Positions 1-4,887 are shown, counted from the stretch's first letter. The stretch is DNA of 6,256 nucleotides from Candidatus Woykebacteria bacterium RBG_16_39_9b (GCA_001816695.1 MHCR01000026.1:23880-30135); one strand, 5' to 3'. Notes: generated from the letters alone by a model not told the origin. A program made the numbers and translations.

Positions 1-282
1 TTTATATTTCATGAGGAAAAAATGGCTGGTTTTACGCACTTTTTCCTTTTCGGGGTTTGTATAAAAAATAGTAATTTCGCCGAGATACCCTTGAATTTCA
101 ACCCCTACTCCAGCCTCCTCTTTTACTTCACGAATGGCGGTTTGCTCTTTAGTTTCACCCGTATCAATCCAACCCTTGGGAAGGACCCATCTGTGATGAC
201 CAGAGTGTTGGACGATGAGAAATTCAATTTTTTCTCTAGATTTTCGATAAACAACACCACCTGCAGAGGTTTCGTATTTCAT
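1..282 (-). CDS. NUDIX hydrolase, C-terminus cut by window edge
   Basis: The first 94 residues of a NUDIX-fold pyrophosphohydrolase are present; the gene runs off the left edge. The full Nudix box GX5EX7REUXEEXGU is intact at residues 37-59: G37, E43, R51-E52, E55-E56 and G58, with the acidic residues expected to bind Mg2+. It is preceded by the usual AGGVVY strand (residues 7-12) and W-V-L-P-K-G (32-37), a layout common in MutT/Ap4A-hydrolase-like members that cleave nucleoside diphosphate-X compounds. The substrate cannot be told from the part seen. The ATG at 280-282 lies 3 bases after the stop of the NlpC/P60-like gene, so the two are almost certainly co-transcribed and perhaps translationally coupled. 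The nearest SD-like match (AGG) is poorly spaced. There is no signal peptide, so a cytoplasmic enzyme is expected. Confidence 0.93.
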   Translation of the reverse strand, partial: MKYETSAGGVVYRKSREKIEFLIVQHSGHHRWVLPKGWIDTGETKEQTAIREVKEEAGVGVEIQGYLGEITIFYTNPEKEKVRKTSHFFLMKYK

Positions 283-285
283 TTC

Positions 286-699
286 CTATAAAAACCTTTT
301 AATAACTCTAAATTGCTCCTTTTTTAGGTAATTCTTCAATTTTTCCTCTGTAACTTTTTTGTAGCGACCTCTGGCACTAATTATTTTATTCTCCCCCACG
401 TAAATTCCAACATGACCAATACCATCTGGGAACTGACTATTATAATAACCACGATTTCCTCTAATAAATACTAGATCACCTATCTTAATATTTTTTGCTT
501 TTACTTTTCTTCCCTGCATAGACTGTGTAATTGCCTTTTTTGGTAGATCTTTACCGATTTTTTCATAAACGAATCTTGTAAAAGTGGAGCAGTTAAAAAA
601 GTGCGGGGCTTCATAAAATTTTGCATTTCTTTTATATGGTACTTCTAGATATTTCTTTGCTGTTTCAACTACTTTTCTAGTCTTTTCTTGACGATTCAT
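286..699 (-). CDS. NlpC/P60-family (CHAP-like) cysteine peptidase/amidase
   Basis: A 137-residue single-domain protein of the NlpC/P60 papain-like fold, whose members usually cut peptide bonds in peptidoglycan stems. Visible landmarks are a helix with N-C-S-T-F-T-R-F-V-Y carrying the presumed nucleophile Cys37 (family consensus D-C-S-G-F/L), the G-D-L-V-F strand at 74-78, and G-H-V-G-I-Y-V-G at 95-102 with the presumed base His96. The third polar catalytic residue is not obvious; the following strand reads I-I-S-A-R. There is no signal peptide or membrane segment, so the protein is either cytoplasmic or exported by a route not visible here. The ATG lies only 11 bases after the CCA end of tRNA-Arg(CCG) and has no Shine-Dalgarno. 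The NUDIX gene follows 3 bases downstream. Family call is firm; cell-wall activity is inferred. Confidence 0.85.
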   Translation of the reverse strand: MNRQEKTRKVVETAKKYLEVPYKRNAKFYEAPHFFNCSTFTRFVYEKIGKDLPKKAITQSMQGRKVKAKNIKIGDLVFIRGNRGYYNSQFPDGIGHVGIYVGENKIISARGRYKKVTEEKLKNYLKKEQFRVIKRFL

Positions 700-710
700 T
701 TTATTAAAGT

Positions 711-787
711 TGGTGCCCTCGGGGAGATTCGAACTCCCAACATCCAGCTCCGGAAGCTGACGGTCTATCCAATTGACCTACAAGGGC
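711..787 (-). tRNA. tRNA-Arg(CCG)
   Basis: Folds as a complete cloverleaf. The acceptor GCCCTTG pairs with CGAGGGC (one T-G pair), the D stem is GGTC/GACC, and the anticodon stem is TCAGC/GCTGG with loop TTCCGGA, giving anticodon CCG for codon CGG. The T arm is GGGAG, TTCGAAT, CTCCC. Discriminator A73 is followed by an encoded CCA (711-713). It heads a probable tRNA, NlpC/P60, NUDIX transcript, and a consensus TATAAT for this strand lies at 810-805. Confidence 0.97.
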
Positions 788-804
788 ACATTTCGTTTAA
801 CTAT

Positions 805-812
805 ATTATAAT
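805..812. promoter_or_regulatory. Shared palindromic -10 box between divergent genes
   Basis: The 8-base palindrome ATTATAAT contains a perfect TATAAT on each strand: 807-812 on plus and 810-805 on minus. On plus, transcription would begin around 819-820, only two or three bases before the glycosyltransferase ATG at 822. On minus, it would begin around 798, about ten bases before the 5' end of tRNA-Arg(CCG). No good -35 hexamer is visible at 16-18 bases in either direction. The bidirectional use is inferred from position. Confidence 0.6.
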
Positions 813-821
813 TTAAACTGA

Positions 822-2030
822 ATGTTAAAAAAGCATTGGCTTTTCCTGCTTATTATCCTTTTCCTAATAATCTTAAAAATTATCTTTCTCACTAATGTGC
901 CGGAACCTATTTTGGATGAATCCAAATATTATATTCCCGCCGCCAAGGCTTATCTTGAAGGCGCCCCAGACCCTAATTTCCAACACCCACCTTTGGGTAA
1001 GGAGATTTTGGCAGTTGATATGTTCTTTTTCGGAGACAATAGTCTTGGCTGGAGACTTTTCTCCATTCTGGCTGGGTTTGGTAGTTTGGCTTTAACCTAT
1101 ATATTAGCCTTAAAGTTAAGTAAAAAACCCGCGATTGCCTCTTTTGCTGTAGCTATTTTAGGTTTTGAAACCTTATGGTTCTTGTACTCAACCCTTGCTT
1201 TTCTAGAGATTTTCCTAGTTTTATTTTCCCTCTTAGCACTTTTGTTTTTGTGGCTTTACATTGAGAAGCCTTCTTATAAACATTTATTTTTCTTCTCCCT
1301 ATCTATTGGCGCGGCCGTTGCAGTTAAATGGTCGGCACTACTGCTTTTACCGCCAAGTTTAATTTTAGCTCTTCTCTTTTCAAAAGAATCGGCCAGCAAA
1401 ATTCTTATCAACGCTGTTTTTTCTTTATCACTAATAATTCTTGTGTACACCGCTTCATATATCCCATATCTTATTTCACATACAACCACAGAATGGGTTA
1501 CCCTTCACCGTCAAATTTATGAATTTCACAATTCCTTAACCTTTAAAAATGTTTTTGGTTACACCTCTTTTAATGACTCACTCTTTTACCACCCAATCGG
1601 TTGGTTTTTAGAAGGTGGGGCTGTTTATACTTTATACAAGCAAAATGATTCTATCAGTCGTTTGGTTACGATGATTAATCCTTTTGTTTTGTGGGGAGGT
1701 ACCATACTTTTTTTCTGGTATGGCCTTAGAGGTTTTCTAAAACGCGACCCTGCAATTTCCTTCATTGTACTTAATTTAATTTTCTTAACTATTCCCTGGT
1801 TATTTGTATCCAGAGTTACTTACATTTATTATCTTTTATCCTCTTTGCCGCTTTTTAGTATTTTAATTGCCTTTTTTCTCTTTAGATTTTGGGAGAATCC
1901 ATTAAAACGCTGGGATGTTTATGGCTTTTTAGCTGCTAATGCTGTTTTCTTTTTTGTGTTTCTACCACTTTTAGTTGGAATTCAAACTCCCACCTCCTAT
2001 TTAGCTTGGCTAATTGGGTATCCTAAATAA
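822..2030 (+). CDS. GT39/PMT-family membrane glycosyltransferase
   Basis: A 402-residue polytopic membrane protein resembling dolichyl-phosphate-mannose:protein mannosyltransferases (GT39, GT-C fold), which transfer a sugar from a polyprenyl-phosphate donor to an acceptor on the outer face of the membrane. After TM1 (about 6-24) comes the acidic pair D32-E33, the likely GT-C catalytic/metal motif, in the first external loop. H-P-P-L-G-K (55-60) follows, a hallmark of PMTs. G76-W77-R78, L128-E129 and V-K-W-S (168-171) also match conserved PMT positions, and a late T-Y-I-Y-Y segment fits too. About ten hydrophobic segments are visible. It is shorter than eukaryotic PMTs and has no MIR domains. 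No SD precedes the ATG; a TATAAT nine bases upstream suggests a nearly leaderless mRNA. It ends 5 bases from the 3' end of the convergent tRNA-Ser(CGA). Sugar and acceptor are unknown; a lipid or cell-wall glycan target is possible instead of protein. Confidence 0.85.
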   Translation: MLKKHWLFLLIILFLIILKIIFLTNVPEPILDESKYYIPAAKAYLEGAPDPNFQHPPLGKEILAVDMFFFGDNSLGWRLFSILAGFGSLALTYILALKLSKKPAIASFAVAILGFETLWFLYSTLAFLEIFLVLFSLLALLFLWLYIEKPSYKHLFFFSLSIGAAVAVKWSALLLLPPSLILALLFSKESASKILINAVFSLSLIILVYTASYIPYLISHTTTEWVTLHRQIYEFHNSLTFKNVFGYTSFNDSLFYHPIGWFLEGGAVYTLYKQNDSISRLVTMINPFVLWGGTILFFWYGLRGFLKRDPAISFIVLNLIFLTIPWLFVSRVTYIYYLLSSLPLFSILIAFFLFRFWENPLKRWDVYGFLAANAVFFFVFLPLLVGIQTPTSYLAWLIGYPK

Positions 2031-2035
2031 ATTGG

Positions 2036-2126
2036 TGGCGGAAGGGGTGGGATTCGAACCCACGGTCCCGCAAAGCGGGACACCGATTTTCGAGACCGGC
2101 ACCTTAATCCACTCAGTCACCCTTCC
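2036..2126 (-). tRNA. tRNA-Ser(CGA)
   Basis: A class II tRNA with acceptor GGAAGGG/CCCTTCC, anticodon stem CCGGT/ATCGG and loop CTCGAAA, giving anticodon CGA for codon UCG. The long variable arm has a 7-bp stem GTCCCGC/GCGGGAC with a TTT loop. The T arm is GTGGG, TTCGAAT, CCCAC. The serine-type discriminator G73 is followed by an encoded CCA (2038-2036). It lies 51 bases downstream of tRNA-Arg(GCG) on the same strand and converges on the glycosyltransferase gene, whose stop codon is 5 bases away. Confidence 0.97.
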
Positions 2127-2177
2127 GTATTTTGCGGATTCAAAAGCGGCACAATAGTTCACTCTGCCATTTAACCA
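2127..2177 (-). other. Spacer with weak tRNA-like features between two tRNAs
   Basis: The 51 bases between the two tRNAs read, on the minus strand, like fragments of a tRNA: a D-loop-like AAATGGCAGAGTG (near 2171-2159) and a T-loop-like TTTTGAATCC (near 2146-2137). No acceptor stem or standard 7-base anticodon loop can be formed from these bases alone. It may be the decayed remains of a third tRNA, or only a processed spacer that resembles one. Confidence 0.2.
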
Positions 2178-2254
2178 TGGTGCGCTTGGAGAGACTCGAA
2201 CTCTCAACCCCCAGCTCCGCAAGCTGATGCTCTATCCGATTGAGCTACAAGCGC
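2178..2254 (-). tRNA. tRNA-Arg(GCG)
   Basis: Complete cloverleaf: acceptor GCGCTTG/CAAGCGC with all seven pairs Watson-Crick, D stem GCTC/GAGC, anticodon stem TCAGC/GCTGG, loop TTGCGGA giving anticodon GCG, T arm GAGAG, TTCGAGT, CTCTC, then A73 and encoded CCA (2180-2178). The anticodon stem is the same as that of tRNA-Arg(CCG) at 711-787, so the two are probably paralogues. It should read CGC and CGU. Most bacteria use ACG, modified to ICG, for this box. Confidence 0.95.
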
Positions 2255-2355
2255 CCATTTATATTTTAATGCTCTTAGTCCAACTTACTAATCGCTATAT
2301 TATTCACGTGTTTTTGATTGAACTAAAGGAATAAAAATTTATACTTATTCACTAT

Positions 2356-2934
2356 TTATTTTGACGGAGTAACCAAAGAAGTGAATTTATTCGATATTTG
2401 ATCCAAAAAATCTTCTTTTGGTTTTTCGTAAAATGGTAAATAATCAACTAGAATTTTTTTAACCCTGACTTTATCCTTTTCAGATATTAATACTGTCAAG
2501 CGTCTGGGGTATGTAAGGTTTGTATCTATATTTAGTAGCTCGTGATCATGCCTAGTTGAAAACCAAAATTCGTTTAGCTCATCCCAATGGTATTTATGTC
2601 CCAAACTTTCAATACCAAGATTTGTTATTCTATGCTCAACTTCCTCTGGTTTTACAGAAGCCGACACATAAGCAACAAAGGTTAGAGCTAGTAGAGCTGC
2701 CATCAATATAAACTGACTAAATACAAAAAGTATTAACATTATTAAGATGACTACTAAAGCAGTTTGGGTGTACCACCGCCTATTTCTTTGGATATAAACA
2801 TGGGTTGGTGATCTCCAAGCAAAAAGAGTTTTTGCCTCTAAAGGCTCCGTTCTTTTACTCCTTATCTGTTCTTCCATAACTGCTACTTTATCTTTTAATT
2901 CTTGTAAAGTGCTTTCATCAATTTTTTCGGACAT
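2356..2934 (-). CDS. Conserved two-TM membrane protein, function unknown
   Basis: A 192-residue protein I cannot assign to a characterised family. A hydrophilic, helical N-terminus (about 5-30, charged and heptad-like) leads to K-T-L-F-A-W-R-S-P-T-H-V-Y (35-47), then two close hydrophobic segments, about 58-73 and 75-93, forming a short hairpin. The C-terminal 100 residues form a soluble domain with H-R-I-T-N-L-G-I-E-S (101-110), Y-H-W-D-E-L-N-E-F-W-F (115-125), and strands ending in Y-L-P-F-Y-E. That pattern, where 'once in the membrane, strand, W-D-x-L, strand', resembles bacterial PH-like/YcxB-like domains, so it may be a PH-domain membrane protein; this is inference. It starts 15 bases after tRNA-Ser(UGA) and has a perfect SD, so it is probably translated from a transcript that begins with the serine tRNAs. 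Confidence 0.8.
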   Translation of the reverse strand: MSEKIDESTLQELKDKVAVMEEQIRSKRTEPLEAKTLFAWRSPTHVYIQRNRRWYTQTALVVILIMLILFVFSQFILMAALLALTFVAYVSASVKPEEVEHRITNLGIESLGHKYHWDELNEFWFSTRHDHELLNIDTNLTYPRRLTVLISEKDKVRVKKILVDYLPFYEKPKEDFLDQISNKFTSLVTPSK

Positions 2935-2938
2935 AAAA

Positions 2939-2947
2939 CCTCCTTTT
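2939..2947 (-). promoter_or_regulatory. Perfect Shine-Dalgarno of the two-TM protein gene
   Basis: The sequence AAAAGGAGG lies four bases from the ATG at 2934 and two bases from the CCA end of tRNA-Ser(UGA). It is the only strong ribosome binding site in the window, and it decides the start of the 192-residue protein. Confidence 0.85.
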
Positions 2948-2949
2948 TA

Positions 2950-3040
2950 TGGCGGAGGGGGTGGGATTCGAACCCACGACCACATATTATGCGGTAGTGG
3001 TTTTCAAGACCACCGAGGATAACCGCTCCTCAACCCCTCC
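2950..3040 (-). tRNA. tRNA-Ser(TGA)
   Basis: Class II tRNA: acceptor GGAGGGG/CCCCTCC, anticodon stem GTGGT/ACCAC and loop CTTGAAA, giving anticodon TGA for UCA (and by wobble other UCN codons). The variable arm forms ACCGCAT/ATGTGGT around AAT. T arm is GTGGG, TTCGAAT, CCCAC; G73 and encoded CCA follow (2952-2950). The last 29 bases of its 3' half are identical to those of the neighbouring tRNA-Ser(GCT). Confidence 0.97.
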
Positions 3041-3060
3041 ATATTATTAATCTAACCTTT

Positions 3061-3149
3061 TGGCGGAGGGGGTGGGATTCGAACCCACGTGAGCCAAAAA
3101 GCTCGCGGGTTTAGCAAACCCGTGCAATGGACCGCTATGCGACCCCTCC
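3061..3149 (-). tRNA. tRNA-Ser(GCT)
   Basis: Class II tRNA: acceptor GGAGGGG/CCCCTCC, D stem GCA/TGC, anticodon stem CGGGT/ACCCG and loop TTGCTAA, giving anticodon GCT for AGC/AGU. The variable arm forms GAGC/GCTC around TTTTTG. T arm is GTGGG, TTCGAAT, CCCAC; G73 and encoded CCA follow (3063-3061). It is 20 bases upstream of tRNA-Ser(TGA) and is the first gene of this tRNA run. A TATAT-like stretch just before it (3158-3152) is too close to serve as a normal -10 box. Confidence 0.97.
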
Positions 3150-3209
3150 ACATATAAAACCCTACTTGCGAATTCGATTTTAACAAAACCCCACCTTTAA
3201 TTCAATGTA

Positions 3210-3887
3210 CTAACGAGCCAGAACTGCTGCCCAAACTTGAATCGCTCCAGCCCTTTTTAGAGCGGCGCAAGCAACTTTAATTGTAGAACCTGTCGTCCAA
3301 ACATCATCAACTAAAAGTACGCTCCCACCAACTACCTTTTTCCTATCAAGAACCTTGAAGGCGCCCAGGATGTTTTTCTTTCTTGCTTTTCCCTTTAATT
3401 GAACCTGTGGGGGTGTGTTTTTTACTTTAGACAAAAAGTCCTCCTCTCTTAGTTTTTTCTTTTTTGCAATAATGGCAGCAATTTTTTCCGCTTGATTGAA
3501 ACCGCGTTTGTTTTCACGCCATTTATGCAATGGGATTGGCACTAATATAAAATCAGCAAAGGAAAAGGTTTTAAACTGTTCCGAAGAAAGCAAAAGATCT
3601 GTTAAAAGGGTGGAGAGTTGTTCAATATACTTGTATTTAAAGGCGGCTATGACTTCTTTTAAAGGAGAGTTATAAACATAAGGCGCTATAAGCCCATCTA
3701 GTGAAAGGGGCGATCTACATTTTGGGTGCGTCGCACCAGAGATGGCAGCTCTTTCACAAATTGGGCAAATTTGGAAACCAACTTTTTTTATTTTTCTTTG
3801 GCAACTCTTGCAGAAATAATCCCCGAACCTGCCGCAGCCTAGACACCTTTTTGGGAAAAGAAGATCCGCTAAAGCAGTCACGAACAT
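3210..3887 (-). CDS. comF: ComF-family phosphoribosyltransferase-like protein
   Basis: A 225-residue ComF/GntX-type protein of usual length. The N-terminus has a cysteine-rich zinc-ribbon region with C15-x2-C18, C26-x2-C29, C41-x2-C44 and C57. The rest is a type I phosphoribosyltransferase fold: V-P-I-P-L-H-K-W-R-E-N-K-R-G-F-N-Q-A-E in the middle, then the K-G-K-A-R-K-K-N segment, and the PRPP-binding loop V-L-L-V-D-D-V-W-T-T-G-S-T at 190-202, with D194-D195. In competent bacteria ComF acts in the cytoplasm during uptake of transforming DNA, in partnership with the ComFA helicase and DprA. Its catalytic substrate is not known. No other competence gene is in the window. No SD precedes the ATG; an extended -10 box at 3902-3894 predicts a transcript starting at or next to the ATG. 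Confidence 0.93.
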   Translation of the reverse strand: MFVTALADLLFPKRCLGCGRFGDYFCKSCQRKIKKVGFQICPICERAAISGATHPKCRSPLSLDGLIAPYVYNSPLKEVIAAFKYKYIEQLSTLLTDLLLSSEQFKTFSFADFILVPIPLHKWRENKRGFNQAEKIAAIIAKKKKLREEDFLSKVKNTPPQVQLKGKARKKNILGAFKVLDRKKVVGGSVLLVDDVWTTGSTIKVACAALKRAGAIQVWAAVLAR

Positions 3888-3893
3888 AAATTA

Positions 3894-3902
3894 ATAATAC
3901 CA
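3894..3902 (-). promoter_or_regulatory. Extended -10 promoter of comF
   Basis: TGGTATTAT on the minus strand matches an extended -10 element (TGn followed by TATTAT). Six bases separate it from the comF ATG at 3887, so initiation at the usual distance would fall on the ATG itself, giving a leaderless mRNA. A weak TTCAAA lies 19 bases further upstream. Confidence 0.6.
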
Positions 3903-3923
3903 TGCGCCTAATGCGTCCTTTGA

Positions 3924-3957
3924 ACTAAACACAAACCCCGACCTTTTGGGTCGGGGT
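3924..3957 (-). terminator. Rho-independent terminator downstream of tmRNA
   Basis: A 9-bp GC-rich hairpin (ACCCCGACC at 3935-3943 against GGTCGGGGT at 3949-3957, 5-base loop) is followed on the minus strand by an interrupted T-run, TTTGTGTTT. It lies about 45 bases past the tmRNA 3' end and just upstream of the comF promoter, as expected for the end of the smpB-ssrA transcript. Confidence 0.75.
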
Positions 3958-3960
3958 CTA

Positions 3961-4004
3961 TGATGGCCAAGCTAAGCTGGGCATTATCAAGCTTAGCTTG
4001 ATGG
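3961..4004. repeat. Tandem palindromes flanked by TGATGG at tmRNA 3' end
   Basis: A perfect palindrome TCAAGCTTAGCTTGA (3987-4001, 7-bp arms, one-base centre) lies next to a near-perfect one, CCAAGCTAAGCTGG (3967-3980). Together CAAGCTAAGCT (3968-3978) and AGCTTAGCTTG (3990-4000) form an exact 11-bp inverted repeat. The direct repeat TGATGG occurs on both sides (3961-3966 and 3999-4004), the second copy overlapping the tmRNA CCA end. CAAGCTTAGCT also occurs inside the tmRNA at 4058-4068. Function unknown; it could be an RNA processing hairpin or a relic of a small insertion. Confidence 0.6.
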
Positions 4005-4361
4005 TGGAGATGGCGGGAGTTGCACCCGCGTCCGAAAAAATTAACGAGCCGATACTACAAGCTTAGCTCTCTTCTTCCGAATTAACCGGTCGGAGTACGC
4101 GGAGCTGCGGAAACCGTAGTTTAGATAAGTGCTAGACAATTAGGAAACCAACCTAAATTATCTCGTCTTGGCTTTCTATTACACCTTTCAAGACTCCACC
4201 AAGAGAGAGTCGAGGAAGATGTCTTTCTTTACGCAAACGCGTAAGAAGGAGTCTTTGCCTTGTTGGCAATTATTATTTTGATTCATTTTTTACGGCTGGT
4301 GAATCAAAGCCGGCTTGCATCGATTCCCGATTATCTTTTCGTCGAAGCTATTTACATCCCC
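4002..4361 (-). ncRNA. ssrA: Transfer-messenger RNA (tmRNA), one-piece
   Basis: A 360-base one-piece tmRNA, which with SmpB enters stalled ribosomes as both a tRNA and an mRNA. The 5' GGGGATG pairs with 3' CATCTCC (one G-T pair), followed by A73 and encoded CCA. The 5' half continues with the conserved G-C-T-T-C-G-A-C-G; the 3' half has the T stem GCGGG/CCCGC. The tag reading frame ends TAC GCG TTT GCG TAA, giving Tyr-Ala-Phe-Ala-stop (4243-4229), a typical hydrophobic degron end. Two in-frame TAA codons stand just upstream (4276-4271), so the resume codon must lie in 4270-4256. The end of the tag frame lies in a 6-bp hairpin, TTACGC/GCGTAA. The T-loop reads TGCAACT, with G in place of the usual U55. 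It sits 46 bases downstream of smpB. Confidence 0.96.
4229..4270 (-). other. tmRNA proteolysis-tag reading frame
   Basis: Between in-frame TAA codons the frame reads TTG CCA ACA AAG GCA AAG ACT CCT TCT TAC GCG TTT GCG TAA, encoding at most LPTKAKTPSYAFA. The alanine-rich hydrophobic end resembles the known YALAA/YAFA-type degrons that ClpXP and related proteases recognise. The first tag codon cannot be fixed by eye: GCA at 4258-4256 would give AKTPSYAFA, ACA or CCA upstream would give longer tags. A GCC at 4268-4266, in a typical resume context, is in another frame. Confidence 0.7.
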
Positions 4362-4407
4362 ATATTCAATTGTCAGTGAACAAAGGCCGGTTAATACCCC
4401 GGCGACC

Positions 4408-4887
4408 TTACACTCCATTCTCCTTTTGGTATTTTAGTTTTTCCTCTCTTAAAATCTTTTCTGTCTCTCTTTGTATTGCTTTCTTTCTAAGTACCTCACG
4501 TTTATCAGCTTTTTTCTTGCCAACTGCCAGGCCAAGCTCAATTTTAGCAAATCCGGCCTTAAAATACAACCTTAAAGGCACAATTGTCAAATTAGAGCCT
4601 TCTGTCTTCCCTCGTATGTAATCAATTTCCCTCTTATTTAGAAGGAGAAGGCGCTCCCTTCTAGGATCGGTTGGATTATCTCGACTTTTTTTGTATGGAG
4701 CGATATAAACGTTTGTCAAAAAAACAGTATTGTTACTTATCCTGGCATATCCGTCTACCAGAGAGGCCGATCCAGCACGGGCCGATTTTATTTCGGGACC
4801 AGTCAGAGCAATCCCTGCTTCGAATTTTTCTAAAATGTAGTAATTAAAAAGGGCTTTTTTATTAACTATACTTAAATTCTTTTTCAT
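4408..4887 (-). CDS. smpB: SsrA-binding protein SmpB
   Basis: A 159-residue protein of normal SmpB length. SmpB binds the tRNA-like domain of tmRNA and its C-terminal tail enters the empty mRNA channel of a stalled ribosome. Matches to the family include N9-K-K-A and Y-I-L-E-K-F-E-A-G-I (17-26), L-T-G-P-E-I-K-S-A-R (28-37), D-P-R-R-x-R-L-L-L (74-82), E87-I, V-P-L-R-L-Y-F (103-109), G-x-A-K-I-E-L-G-L-A-V-G-K-K (112-125) and D128-K-R-E. The usual N-H-D-P-R-R reads N-P-T-D-P-R-R here, so the histidine is absent. The basic helical tail (131-159) is complete. Its ATG overlaps the upstream stop (ATGA), and it has no SD, so translational coupling is likely. ssrA follows on the same strand. Confidence 0.97.
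   Translation of the reverse strand: MKKNLSIVNKKALFNYYILEKFEAGIALTGPEIKSARAGSASLVDGYARISNNTVFLTNVYIAPYKKSRDNPTDPRRERLLLLNKREIDYIRGKTEGSNLTIVPLRLYFKAGFAKIELGLAVGKKKADKREVLRKKAIQRETEKILREEKLKYQKENGV

Noticed and set aside
22..291. 89-codon open frame on the plus strand
   Set aside because: It lies antisense to the NUDIX gene, which has the complete Nudix box; the plus frame resembles no protein family.
2010..2222. 70-codon open frame on the minus strand across the tRNA genes
   Set aside because: It is the translation of tRNA-Arg(GCG), the spacer and tRNA-Ser(CGA), a common artefact in tRNA clusters.
2951..3089. 28-29-base exact direct repeat as a CRISPR or mobile repeat
   Set aside because: The copies are the matching 3' halves of two serine tRNAs.
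4386..4403. Hairpin GCCGG/CCGGC between smpB and ssrA as a terminator
   Set aside because: Only five pairs with an 8-base loop and no T-run after it; co-transcription of smpB and ssrA is as likely.
4884..4886. Recoded UGA (Gly) as in Gracilibacteria/Absconditabacteria
   Set aside because: TGA ends the gene just at the smpB overlap, no long in-frame UGA codons are needed in any gene, and UGG encodes Trp.
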